Shown: positions 15,981-23,612 of the stretch, one piece after another
Position numbering within the stretch: position 1 is the first letter of the stretch
Layout: each line of letters opens with the position of its first letter
Source: an uncultured Acetatifactor sp.
GTDB lineage: Bacteria > Bacillota > Clostridia > Lachnospirales > Lachnospiraceae
Direction of reading: 5' to 3'
DNA: 40,407 bases
Assembly: GCA_947589075.1 (NCBI GenBank)
Contig: CANQBS010000018.1
Coordinates: forward strand, 1 to 40,407
Notes under the pieces: model-generated
Databases searched by the model: none
The model's input: the letters and a program-made list of their open reading frames with translations, nothing else
What the model was told of the DNA's origin: nothing
Program-made: the position numbers and the translations under genes

Positions 15981-18900
15981 TTACTCTTTGTCTTTGATCT
16001 GTGCATGCAGCGACTGCAGGGAATGAATTTCTCCCCTGCCGTGCTTCTGCACGTAGCGGATGCCTTCAACGGTAGCCTTCGCTCCGGCGATGGTGGTCAT
16101 ATAAGGGATTTTGCCTTTGATGGCTGCCTTGCGCAGATAGCTGTCGTCGTAAACACTGTCCTTGCCGATGGGGGAATTGACGATCAGGTCGATTTTGCCG
16201 TTGGTGATCAGGTCCAGCACGTTGGGGCGGCCTTCAAACAGCTTTTTAACCTTTTGGGCAGGAATCCCTGCTTCCTGGATCAGGTCGCAGGTATTGCCGG
16301 TGGCCACGATCTGGAACCCGGCTTCCGCAAAGCCCTTCGCCACTTCTACGATCTCTGCCTTGTCCTTGCGGTTTACGCTGATAAGCACTGTACCGGACAG
16401 GGGCAGCCTGGACTGGGTGGCTTCCTGAGCCTTGAAGAAGGCTTCTCCGGCAGAGGCGGATAATCCCAGCACCTCACCGGTGGAACGCATCTCAGGTCCC
16501 AGGATGGGATCCACTTCCTGGAACATATTGAAGGGGAACACTGCTTCCTTTACGCCGTAATAAGGGATGTCCAGTTCCTTTAATCCCGGTACCGGGGAAG
16601 GATGGCCCGTGAGATCCGAGGTAATGATATCTGTTGCCAGGGGCACCATGCGGATATTGCAGACCTTGGAAACCAGGGGCACGGTACGGGAGGCTCTGGG
16701 ATTGGCCTCCAGCACATAGACCTTGCCGTTTTCGATGGCGTACTGCATGTTCATCAGGCCCTTGACGTGCATTTCTTCAGCGATCTTTCTGGTATATTCC
16801 TTGATGGTTTCCACATTTTCCGCGGAGAGATGCTTGGAGGGGATGATGCAGGCGGAGTCGCCGGAGTGGACTCCAGCCAGCTCAATATGTTCCATGACGG
16901 CGGGCACAAAGGCATGGGTGCCGTCGCTGATGGCGTCCGCTTCACACTCCGTAGCATGGTTCAGGAATCGGTCGATGAGGATAGGGCGGTCAGGGGTTAC
17001 GCCTACGGCTGCCTGCATATAATCCGTCATGCTGTCGTCATCGTAAACCACTTCCATGCCCCGGCCTCCCAGCACATAGGAGGGGCGCACCATAACAGGA
17101 TAGCTGATCTTGTGGGCGATAGCGAGAGCTTCTTCCACGGTAGTAGCCATACCGGATTCCGGCATGGGAATTTCGAGCTTTTCCATCATAGCCCGGAACA
17201 GATCCCGATCCTCTGCCAGGTCGATGACGGCAGGAGCTGTGCCCAGGATCCGGACACCGTTCTTTTCCAGGTCAGATGCCAGATTTAACGGAGTCTGTCC
17301 GCCAAACTGGGCGATGACGCCTACGGGCTGTTCTTTTTTATAAATGCTCAATACATCCTCCAGGGTCAGGGGCTCAAAATAGAGCTTGTCGGAGGTATCG
17401 TAGTCGGTGGAAACGGTCTCGGGGTTGCAGTTGACGATGATGGTCTCAAAGCCCAGCTTCTTCAAGGCCAGAGCCGCATGGACGCAGCAATAGTCAAACT
17501 CAATGCCCTGGCCGATCCGGTTGGGACCGCCGCCCAGAATCATGATCTTGGGTCTGTCGGTATTGACAGGGTTCTTGTCCGGGGCGTTGTAGGTGGAGAA
17601 GTAGTATGCGCTGTCCTGGGTGCCGCTGACGTGGACACCCTCCCAGGTCTCTTCCACCCCGAGGCTGATGCGCCGGGCACGGATATCCGCTTCTGGAACA
17701 TTCAACAGGATGCTCAGATATTTGTCGGAGAAGCCGTCCTTCTTTGCGGTGACCAGCATATCATCCGGAAGGGGAAGGGAGGTGCCTTCGGCAGCAGTTT
17801 CCCCGGATCTGGTTTCGGCTGTGGAGTTCCCGTTGTGGGTGCTTCCCGCGGTGAGTTCTTCTTCAGGCTGTTTTCTGTAAGAGAGGATGGCCTCTTCTTC
17901 CTCCACCAGCTCCTTCATTTGTTCCAGGAAATAGGTCTTCACATGGGTGATCTCGTTCAGTTCTTCCACGGTAGCGCCCTTGCGCAGCGCCTCGTAAAGC
18001 AGGAAATGCCTTTCGCTGGAAGGAGTGATGAGCTTCTGGCAGATCTCCTCCTTGGAAAGTTTGGAAATCTTCGGGATCTGACCCAAACCGTATCTGCCGG
18101 TCTCCAGGCTGCGGATGGCTTTCTGGAAGGCTTCCTTATAGGTCTTGCCGATGCTCATGACCTCTCCTACGGCGCGCATCTGGGTTCCTAATTTATCCTC
18201 AATCCCCTTGAACTTCTCAAAAGCCCAGCGGGCGAATTTAATCACCACGTAATCTCCGTCGGGCACATATTTGTCCAAGGTGCCGTATTTGCCGCAGGGA
18301 ATGTCCTTCAGGGTCAGTCCGCAGGCAAGCATGGCGCTGACCAAAGCGATGGGGAAGCCTGTGGCTTTGCTGGCCAGGGCGGAGGAACGGGAGGTTCTGG
18401 GGTTGATCTCGATAACGATGATACGGTCCGTCACAGGATCGTGGGCGAACTGTACGTTGGTGCCTCCGATGACCTTGACGGATTCTACGATTTTATAGGC
18501 CTGTTCCTGGAGTCTCTTCTGAACATCCTGGGAAATGGTCAGCATGGGGGCGCTGCAGAAGGAATCTCCGGTATGCACTCCCATAGGATCGATATTTTCA
18601 ATGAAGCAGACGGTGATCATGTTGTTGTCGGCGTCCCGGACCACCTCTAATTCCAGCTCTTCCCAGCCAAGGACACATTCCTCCACCAGGACCTGTCCCA
18701 CCAGACTGGCCTGCAGCCCCCGGGCGCAGACTACTTTTAACTCTTCTCTGTTGTAAACCAGCCCGCCGCCGGCGCCGCCCATGGTATAGGCAGGACGCAG
18801 CACCACGGGATAGCCCAGCTCGTCCGCGATCTTCAGCGCTTCTTCCACGCTGTAGGCAACCTGGCTTTTAGCCATTTCGATCCCTAAGGAGGTCATGGTA

Positions 18901-19301
18901 TTCTTAAATTCAATACGGTCCTCGCCCCGTTCGATGGCGTCCACCTGCACACCGATGACCTTGACGTGATACTTGTCCAGGATTCCCTTCTTTGACAATT
19001 CCGCGCAGAGGTTCAGGCCGGATTGTCCTCCCAGGTTCGGCAAAAGGGCGTCGGGACGTTCCTTGGCGATGATCTGCTCCAGGCGCTCCGGATTCAGGGG
19101 CTCGATGTAGGTAACGTCGGCGATTTCCGGGTCTGTCATGATGGTGGCGGGATTGGAGTTCACCAATACGATTTCGTAACCCAGTTTACGCAGGGCTTTA
19201 CAGGCCTGAGTTCCTGAGTAGTCGAATTCACAGGCCTGGCCGATGATGATGGGGCCGGAGCCGATGATGAGGACTTTGTGGATGTCTGTTCTTTTTGGCA
19301 T
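15981..19301 (-). CDS. carB: Carbamoyl-phosphate synthase large subunit
   Basis: CarB makes carbamoyl phosphate from glutamine-derived ammonia, bicarbonate and 2 ATP, feeding arginine and pyrimidine synthesis. The 1106-residue protein has the two homologous ATP-grasp halves (N-half SGPIIIGQACEFDYSG; C-half LGGGPNRIGQGIEFDYCC) and a C-terminal MGS-like allosteric domain. It is about 30 residues longer than usual because of a Ser/Thr/Glu-rich insertion near residues 485-520 in the central oligomerisation region. GGAGG lies 8 nt before the ATG on the minus strand. No carA is adjacent, so the small subunit is encoded elsewhere. It is divergent from nth. Confidence 0.97.
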   Translation of the reverse strand: MPKRTDIHKVLIIGSGPIIIGQACEFDYSGTQACKALRKLGYEIVLVNSNPATIMTDPEIADVTYIEPLNPERLEQIIAKERPDALLPNLGGQSGLNLCAELSKKGILDKYHVKVIGVQVDAIERGEDRIEFKNTMTSLGIEMAKSQVAYSVEEALKIADELGYPVVLRPAYTMGGAGGGLVYNREELKVVCARGLQASLVGQVLVEECVLGWEELELEVVRDADNNMITVCFIENIDPMGVHTGDSFCSAPMLTISQDVQKRLQEQAYKIVESVKVIGGTNVQFAHDPVTDRIIVIEINPRTSRSSALASKATGFPIALVSAMLACGLTLKDIPCGKYGTLDKYVPDGDYVVIKFARWAFEKFKGIEDKLGTQMRAVGEVMSIGKTYKEAFQKAIRSLETGRYGLGQIPKISKLSKEEICQKLITPSSERHFLLYEALRKGATVEELNEITHVKTYFLEQMKELVEEEEAILSYRKQPEEELTAGSTHNGNSTAETRSGETAAEGTSLPLPDDMLVTAKKDGFSDKYLSILLNVPEADIRARRISLGVEETWEGVHVSGTQDSAYYFSTYNAPDKNPVNTDRPKIMILGGGPNRIGQGIEFDYCCVHAALALKKLGFETIIVNCNPETVSTDYDTSDKLYFEPLTLEDVLSIYKKEQPVGVIAQFGGQTPLNLASDLEKNGVRILGTAPAVIDLAEDRDLFRAMMEKLEIPMPESGMATTVEEALAIAHKISYPVMVRPSYVLGGRGMEVVYDDDSMTDYMQAAVGVTPDRPILIDRFLNHATECEADAISDGTHAFVPAVMEHIELAGVHSGDSACIIPSKHLSAENVETIKEYTRKIAEEMHVKGLMNMQYAIENGKVYVLEANPRASRTVPLVSKVCNIRMVPLATDIITSDLTGHPSPVPGLKELDIPYYGVKEAVFPFNMFQEVDPILGPEMRSTGEVLGLSASAGEAFFKAQEATQSRLPLSGTVLISVNRKDKAEIVEVAKGFAEAGFQIVATGNTCDLIQEAGIPAQKVKKLFEGRPNVLDLITNGKIDLIVNSPIGKDSVYDDSYLRKAAIKGKIPYMTTIAGAKATVEGIRYVQKHGRGEIHSLQSLHAQIKDKE

Positions 19302-19345
19302 TTGTTTTCCTCCGATGTAATGACTTCTAAAAATACATTTTCGTT

Positions 19346-19374
19346 AGTATAGCATAGTTTCCGGCAAAAGAAAA
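19346..19374 (-). promoter_or_regulatory. Candidate carB promoter
   Basis: On the minus strand TATACT (19351-19346) is a good -10, 45 nt from the carB start. The -35 region (TTTTCT, 17-nt spacing) is poor. No attenuator or PyrR-like site was recognised in the short leader. Confidence 0.35.
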
Positions 19375-19393
19375 TAGGTTTCTTGTAAGGAAC

Positions 19394-19422
19394 TTGACAA
19401 AAATGGACAGGCAAATTACGAT
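19394..19422 (+). promoter_or_regulatory. nth promoter
   Basis: TTGACA (19394-19399), a 17-nt spacer and TACGAT (19417-19422) lie 30 nt before the first possible nth start. Confidence 0.65.
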
Positions 19423-19452
19423 AGGAGCGTATAGTACGGATAAGCAGAGTAT

Positions 19453-20145
19453 ATGTGGAAACAAAAGAGGAAAGGGAAGTCGGAGAAAATGGATAAAAAT
19501 AGCAGATACGAAGTAAATGCCGGGAAAGAAATAAATACTCGGGCAATCTTGGATATGCTGGACCAGATGTACGGCACTTCTAAGGAAGGTTTTTCCTTTG
19601 GGGCGGACTGGCAGCTTTTGGTGGCCATTATGCTGAGTGCCCAGAGCACGGATAAGCAGGTGGATGAGGTGCTGCCGGGATTGTGGAAAAGATTTCCCGA
19701 TCTGCAGTCTGTTGTGGATGCTGATCTCTCCGAGATAGAAGAGCAGATCAAGAGCGTGGGGCTGTATAAAAATAAAGCGGCCAATATAAAGAAGTGCTGT
19801 ACTAAGCTCCTGACCGAATACGGGGGAAAGGTTCCCGCTGATTTGGAGCAGGTGGTAAAGCTTCCGGGGGTGGGCAGGAAAACAGGGACTCTGTTCTTGG
19901 CGGATTTCTATGGGACCCCCGGGGTGACGGTGGATACCCATGTATTCCGCATTTCCCACAGGATCGGCTGGGCAGAAGGGAGTACCCCAGCGAAGGTGGA
20001 GCAAGAATTGATGCGGGTGCTGCCAAAAGAGCACTGGAACAGGATTAATTTTCAGCTGATTTATCATGGAAGGGCTGTCTGTACTGCCAGAAAAGCCAGG
20101 TGCGAGGAGTGCCGGATCCGGGAATGGTGCGGGAAGCGGCTGTGA
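19453..20145 (+). CDS. nth: Endonuclease III (DNA glycosylase/AP lyase)
   Basis: This enzyme excises oxidised pyrimidines and nicks abasic sites in base excision repair. The HhH motif LPGVGRKTG holds the catalytic Lys (Lys143 from this start) and VDTHV the Asp (Asp161). The C-terminal 4Fe-4S loop is intact as C-x6-C-x2-C-x5-C (CTARKARCEECRIREWC). The start is uncertain: ATG 19453 (230 aa) lacks a good ribosome site, and ATG 19489 (218 aa) has GGAG only 3 nt away. The final codons are partly duplicated just downstream of the stop. Confidence 0.95.
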   Translation: MWKQKRKGKSEKMDKNSRYEVNAGKEINTRAILDMLDQMYGTSKEGFSFGADWQLLVAIMLSAQSTDKQVDEVLPGLWKRFPDLQSVVDADLSEIEEQIKSVGLYKNKAANIKKCCTKLLTEYGGKVPADLEQVVKLPGVGRKTGTLFLADFYGTPGVTVDTHVFRISHRIGWAEGSTPAKVEQELMRVLPKEHWNRINFQLIYHGRAVCTARKARCEECRIREWCGKRL

Positions 20146-20191
20146 TTTCTTGCCAGAAAGGCCAGGTGTAAAGAGTGCCGGATCCAGGAGC
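20085..20191 (+). repeat. 66-nt-spaced duplication of the nth 3' end
   Basis: Bases 20085-20125 and 20151-20191 are similar direct copies offset by 66 nt; both start TGCCAGAAA and share GAGTGCCGGATCC. The second copy lies just after the nth stop and, in the same frame, still reads ARKARCKECRIQEQR. It is a degenerate second copy of the Fe-S cluster loop. Confidence 0.85.
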
Positions 20192-20283
20192 AGCGTGAAA
20201 AATGGCTATGAATCCCGGAATGGAAGTTCGCTTCCTTACATATATATGTAACAAGTGCAGGAGGGAACGTTGGAAGGAAAGAC

Positions 20284-21378
20284 TTGTTGAAGTTAAGCTG
20301 GGAACAAAAGGAGAGGCAGTCTGAAAGGAGCATACAGTCTGGAAAGGATACACAGCTCGGAAAGAACTGCCGGCCTGAAAAGGATACACAGTCTGGAAAG
20401 GACTGCCGACCGGAAATGGATACACAGTCTGAAAGGGGCAGAAAGCAGGGAAGGAACGGCTTGTCGGGAAGGAGCGCCTGGGAAAACAGGAAAAATAACT
20501 GGCAGCAGATTTTGCGTCAAAGCAGATTTTTCTGCGGAATGAGCGATGAAAAATGGGAAGAAATGAAGAAAGAGGGGAAATTGGCGGTTTGTCTGCTGTT
20601 CCTTCTTTCCATGTTCTTTGCGGGAAGGACTGTCGGATATGTGCAGCAGGCGGTGGAGGCAGCTTCCAGGTACGGGGCTGTTGTGATGGAGGAAGAAAAC
20701 TGGGGACTGGGCTTTGGGGAGAAAGGGACTCAGCCTTCGGGCAATACTTCCGCCGATGAACTGGCAAAATATGATGCATATTACATAGGGAGTGCGGATG
20801 AAAAAAAGATTTACCTGACCTTTGACTGCGGTTATGAGAACGGAAATACGGAAGCAATTTTAGACGCGCTGAAAAAGCATGACGTGAAGGCAACTTTTTT
20901 TGTGGTGGGACATTTCCTGGAATCTGCGCCGGAACTGGTGAAGCGCATGACAGAGGAAGGTCACACGGTTGGCAACCATACTTATCATCATCCCGATATG
21001 GCGTCCATTTCCAGCAGGGAAAAATTTCAGGAAGAAATGGATGGGGTGGCAAAGGCATACAAGGAGCTGACGGGATTGGAGATTGCGCCCTATTATCGTC
21101 CTCCCCAGGGAAAATACAGCAGGGAAAACCTGCAGATGGCGAAGGAACTGGGATATCATACCTTTTTCTGGAGCCTGGCTTATGTGGACTGGAACGTGGA
21201 CAGTCAGCCCAGCCATGAGGAAGCCCTTCAAAAGCTTACCGACCGCATCCATCCCGGGGCGGTGGTATTGCTCCACAACACATCTAAAACCAACGGGGAG
21301 ATTCTGGATGAGCTGTTAGGGAAATGGGAGAAAATGGGCTATTCCTTTGGAGTGCTGGCGGACTTGTGCGGGGAGTGA
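20284..21378 (+). CDS. Polysaccharide deacetylase, PdaA-like, membrane-anchored
   Basis: This is a NodB-fold deacetylase, probably acting on peptidoglycan outside the membrane. After a cytoplasmic N-terminal tail there is one transmembrane anchor (LAVCLLFLLSMFFAG, about residues 100-114), then the catalytic domain. It shows TFDCGYENGNT (Asp181), the metal-binding His232 and His236 of GNHTYHHPDM, RPPQGKYS and HPGAVVLLHNTSKTN. The reading frame starts at TTG 20284 with GGAAGGA 5 nt upstream. The first roughly 53 residues are dominated by repeat-encoded hexapeptides; an internal start at ATG 20539 would remove them but has no clear ribosome site. The PdaA-like signatures suggest muramic-lactam formation in spore cortex; this is family inference. 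Confidence 0.88.
   Translation: MLKLSWEQKERQSERSIQSGKDTQLGKNCRPEKDTQSGKDCRPEMDTQSERGRKQGRNGLSGRSAWENRKNNWQQILRQSRFFCGMSDEKWEEMKKEGKLAVCLLFLLSMFFAGRTVGYVQQAVEAASRYGAVVMEEENWGLGFGEKGTQPSGNTSADELAKYDAYYIGSADEKKIYLTFDCGYENGNTEAILDALKKHDVKATFFVVGHFLESAPELVKRMTEEGHTVGNHTYHHPDMASISSREKFQEEMDGVAKAYKELTGLEIAPYYRPPQGKYSRENLQMAKELGYHTFFWSLAYVDWNVDSQPSHEEALQKLTDRIHPGAVVLLHNTSKTNGEILDELLGKWEKMGYSFGVLADLCGE
20317..20442 (+). repeat. 18-nt tandem repeat, 7 units, in frame in the deacetylase gene
   Basis: Units start at 20317, 20335, 20353, 20371, 20389, 20407 and 20425. They encode QSERSI, QSGKDT, QLGKNC, RPEKDT, QSGKDC, RPEMDT and QSERGR. The alternation of Q- and R-type units suggests later duplication of a 36-nt double unit. 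Confidence 0.92.
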
Positions 21379-21385
21379 AGAAAGG

Positions 21386-21455
21386 CCAGCCCCTGAAAAA
21401 CTAGCCATTGAAAAGCCGGGTCTTGAAAAGCCAGTCCATGAAAAGCGTGGAAAAG
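21386..21455 (+). repeat. 15-nt tandem repeat, 4.7 units
   Basis: Units begin at 21386, 21401, 21416 and 21431 with a partial at 21446. Each is C(C/T)(A/G)G-x5-TGAAAA(G/A). The array lies just after the deacetylase stop and before its terminator. Confidence 0.9.
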
Positions 21456-21497
21456 TGCAATGGCTGACAAGAGCCGCTCGCTGACAAAGTTGTAAGA

Positions 21498-21531
21498 AAA
21501 GGGGATGTCTCGAAAATGAGACATCCCCTTT
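21498..21531. terminator. Bidirectional terminator between the deacetylase gene and hsp20
   Basis: AAAGGGGATGTCTC (21498-21511) and GAGACATCCCCTTT (21518-21531) form a perfect 14-bp stem with a 6-nt loop. Tails are T-rich in both directions, serving the converging genes. Confidence 0.92.
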
Positions 21532-21592
21532 CGCATAGTGCGCCTGGCAGAGCACGTTTTTATGCAGTATTTACTGAAAGCCGCGGAAAATC

Positions 21593-22060
21593 TTACCCTT
21601 CGATGGCGATATATTTTTTCGTCTCAACAGCCTTCTGCTCGGTCTTCGGAAGGGAGAGCCTTAAGATTCCGTCTTCGTACTTCGCATGGATATCTTCCTC
21701 CGTAAGATCCTCGCCCACATAGAAGCTTCTGCTCATACTGCCGGAGTAACGTTCCTTGCGGATATATCTGCCGTTCTTATCCTTCTCATCCTTGTCAACA
21801 CCCTTGGAAGCGGATACAGTCAGGCATCCATTCTCCAGCTGGAGCTGCAGGTCTTCTTTCTTGAAGCCGGGCAGGTCAATGTCAACTTCATAGCCGTTTT
21901 CGGTTTCCCGAACGTCTGTCTTCATCATATTCTTTGCATGCTTTCCATACAAAGGGTTCTTCTCGCTTTCATGATTGCTTCCCCAGAAATCTCTTCCAAA
22001 CGGGAAATCATCAAACCAATCATCAAATAAATTCTCTCCAAATACGCTGGGCATCAACAT
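21593..22060 (-). CDS. Hsp20/alpha-crystallin small heat-shock protein
   Basis: This 155-residue ATP-independent holdase chaperone has an N-terminal Phe/Asp-rich arm (FGENLFDDWFDDFPFGRDFW). An alpha-crystallin domain follows (TDVRETENGYEVDIDLPGFK, then the A-x-x-x-x-G-x-L motif as AKYEDGILRLSLPK). Minus-strand ATG at 22060 is preceded by AAGGAGAC. It is regulated as a class I heat-shock gene: a sigma-A promoter overlaps a CIRCE operator about 280 nt upstream, giving a long leader. Confidence 0.96.
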   Translation of the reverse strand: MLMPSVFGENLFDDWFDDFPFGRDFWGSNHESEKNPLYGKHAKNMMKTDVRETENGYEVDIDLPGFKKEDLQLQLENGCLTVSASKGVDKDEKDKNGRYIRKERYSGSMSRSFYVGEDLTEEDIHAKYEDGILRLSLPKTEQKAVETKKYIAIEG

Positions 22061-22316
22061 AATAGTCTCCTTCCTGATGGACTTTTGCCATCGATACAAA
22101 ATTTATTGGATATGCTTCCGAAGACTTGATTTAGTCTTTCGGTATCCTTGGGCACTTCGGGTAATTCCGAAATGTTGTTGTTACAGTTAGAACATTTCCA
22201 GGAAGTCCTCTTTTTATTCGGAAAGTTTCTTCCGAAGAGTCAAGAGTTGTTTCGGAGATCTTTTCCGGGGGAACTTATCTCCCGGGAGGACCATCCTTTT
22301 CCTTTCCTCATGTTCT
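22061..22316 (-). promoter_or_regulatory. Long structured hsp20 leader (possible RNA thermometer)
   Basis: The transcript leader is about 255 nt. On the minus strand it is rich in TTCGGAA/TTCCGAA motifs: one perfect 7-bp hairpin TTCGGAA-N6-TTCCGAA is visible, along with several further CCGAA/TTCGG elements. CTTCCTG within the leader is the exact complement of CAGGAAG, which overlaps the ribosome site, so the start could be masked at low temperature. The structure is inferred by eye only. Confidence 0.4.
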
Positions 22317-22322
22317 AGATGT

Positions 22323-22351
22323 AATATAACACGCATTATTAGCACTGTCAA
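22323..22351 (-). promoter_or_regulatory. hsp20 sigma-A promoter
   Basis: On the minus strand TTGACA (22351-22346), a 17-nt spacer and TATATT (22328-22323) are near consensus. The -35 box lies inside the CIRCE element. Confidence 0.9.
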
Positions 22352-22365
22352 GAGGTGAGTGCTAA
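22339..22365. promoter_or_regulatory. CIRCE operator (HrcA binding site)
   Basis: TTAGCACTG-N9-GAGTGCTAA matches the CIRCE consensus TTAGCACTC-N9-GAGTGCTAA except for one base. It covers the hsp20 -35 box, so HrcA binding would block initiation until heat shock. Confidence 0.93.
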
Positions 22366-22401
22366 AACAATGATTAAGTATTTCTAAAAATCCAATAAAA
22401 T
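22351..22401 (+). repeat. 51-bp direct repeat, copy 1 (contains CIRCE right arm)
   Basis: This copy starts AGAGGTGAGTGCTAAAA and shares TTAAGTATTTCTAAAAAT with the copy at 23475-23525, offset 1124 nt. About 9 of 51 positions differ. The two copies bracket the BREX-like gene fragments. Confidence 0.85.
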
Positions 22402-22408
22402 GTATTTT

Positions 22409-22537
22409 TCAGGAATTATGTTTATCCTCAAATTCCTTATCCTCATCATACCAGAAAATAATCCGATGCTGATAAAACTCCAGCAAAGGAGCCGCAAACC
22501 TGCGGTTTAAGTCTTGTATTACTTTGTCTGTGTCCAT
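22409..22537 (-). pseudogene. pglZ (BREX) 5' fragment
   Basis: The minus-strand frame begins ATGGAC at 22537 and ends at TGA 22411-22409 after 42 codons: MDTDKVIQDLNRRF... then HRIIFWYDEDKEFEDK, then HNS and stop. The block FWYDEDKEFED is highly characteristic of the N terminus of BREX type-1 PglZ, normally over 800 residues. The frame overlaps the end of the ATP-binding gene by 19 nt, as in an intact operon, and then breaks off next to the direct repeat. It is clearly a remnant; the BREX assignment rests on recognition of this short N terminus. Confidence 0.7.
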
Positions 22538-23319
22538 GCTGCATTACCTTCCGCATTCTTTATATAAATTGTGCTTCGTGCCGCACCTTCTTTTCTCAAG
22601 TATGAGTCCTCAACCATATCCAATAAAACAGCTCTTGCTCTACGGTGTTTTACGCCTAAAAGCTCTGCTGCCTTAGATGTCGTAATGGAGCCATTTTTCA
22701 ATACATATTTATAAATCTGTTGCTCTTGTCTATTATGCGGCAGTCCTTCCATAGAATCCGGCATTTTATCGGCACTATCCGGCACTTTAACGGCATTAGC
22801 GCCATTTTCTATGACATTAACGCCATTTCCAACGCCATTGACGTTAATTGTAGCATTATTCGTGTCAACTTGTTGTCCTCGATAAATATTGATACGAAGA
22901 TCGACTTCGCCACCAATAAACTCCGGTTCCCGCAGTCCGGCAGCTTTTACTTGATCAATAATTCTTGGAATTCCGCTTCCCCAATGCTCAATCAAATTCA
23001 TATAAGCAAACGCATGGGCAAGAGCTTCATTTCTGATTTTGGAATAACCTTCTTTCATACGCTCCAGGGTTTGTCCCATTGGCAGTTTACCTGGAGATGT
23101 GATTTCCAGCCGATCATCGTACACCGCAACCTGTATCGTACCATGATCCAGATAGCTGCGATGCACCATAGCATTGATGATTAACTCACGAATAGCATCC
23201 GACGGAATCTCATAAATATCCTGGCGATAAATACCTACAATCGTAGCACCCAGATGAATGTTTCTCAGAATAAACTGAAATGCTTCTTTAAAATTATATA
23301 TCTTTTTTGCCAGTAGTCA
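22519..23319 (-). pseudogene. ATP-binding protein (HATPase_c_4/AlbA-type), 3' fragment
   Basis: Sequence coding for FKEAFQFILRNIHLG, then SDAIRELIINAMVHRSYLDH, DRLEITSPGKLP and EHWGSGIPRIID is the GHKL-like C-terminal module of the Schlafen/AlbA-type ATP-binding proteins. A winged-helix tail follows (SITTSKAAELLGVKHRRARA). Complete members have an N-terminal AlbA_2 domain, which is absent here. The frame is closed by TGA about 20 codons before FKEAF, and no proper start exists; ATG 23169 would begin inside the conserved fold. Such genes occur inside some BREX operons next to pglZ, which matches the overlap with the pglZ fragment. Confidence 0.75.
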
Positions 23320-23400
23320 TTGAACGTGTCATTCACTACACCAATTTTTACACCAATTCTGCATCAAATAATGCCCCGGACATCATCAGACCAAAACAAC

Positions 23401-23439
23401 AATGCCGCAGAAGTCCCGGAAATCTGGCTCTGCGGCATT
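23401..23439. terminator. Hairpin at the scar boundary
   Basis: AATGCCGCAGA (23401-23411) pairs perfectly with TCTGCGGCATT (23429-23439). On the minus strand a T-rich stretch follows, so it may be a terminator. It lies between the truncated ATP-binding gene and the second direct repeat. Confidence 0.45.
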
Positions 23440-23474
23440 TGACAGTATAAGATAAAGGCCGATTAACTCGAACG

Positions 23475-23525
23475 AGAGGTGAGTGCTAAAAGGACCGTTA
23501 AGTATTTCTAAAAATTCCATAAAAG
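23475..23525 (+). repeat. 51-bp direct repeat, copy 2 (CIRCE half-site)
   Basis: This is the copy of 22351-22401. It retains GAGTGCTAA but has no left CIRCE arm and no promoter, so it is not a working operator. Confidence 0.85.
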
Positions 23526-23549
23526 CAATTAGATTTTATATTTGACACT

Positions 23550-23601
23550 ACAAAGCCCGAAACCATACTCTCACCACTTGAGAGCAGGTTTCGGGCTTTG
23601 T
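23550..23601. terminator. Large hairpin outside the left recombination site
   Basis: ACAAAGCCCGAAACC (23550-23564) pairs with GGTTTCGGGCTTTGT (23587-23601), and CTCTCA/TGAGAG extends the stem inside. The U tract is weak. No complete plus-strand gene ends here. It faces the promoter at 23694-23666 that reads leftward out of the invertible segment. Confidence 0.65.
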
Positions 23602-23612
23602 ATTTGGGAAAA

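Noticed and set aside
16602..17288. 228-codon plus-strand frame opposite carB
   Set aside because: It is antisense to a highly conserved enzyme gene, and its composition is that expected of a shadow frame.
20045..21058. 337-codon minus-strand frame opposite nth and the deacetylase gene, Phe/Pro/Ser-rich
   Set aside because: Its repetitive PFQTVYPFQ-like sequence is just the reverse of the 18-nt array in the deacetylase gene, and there is no ribosome site.
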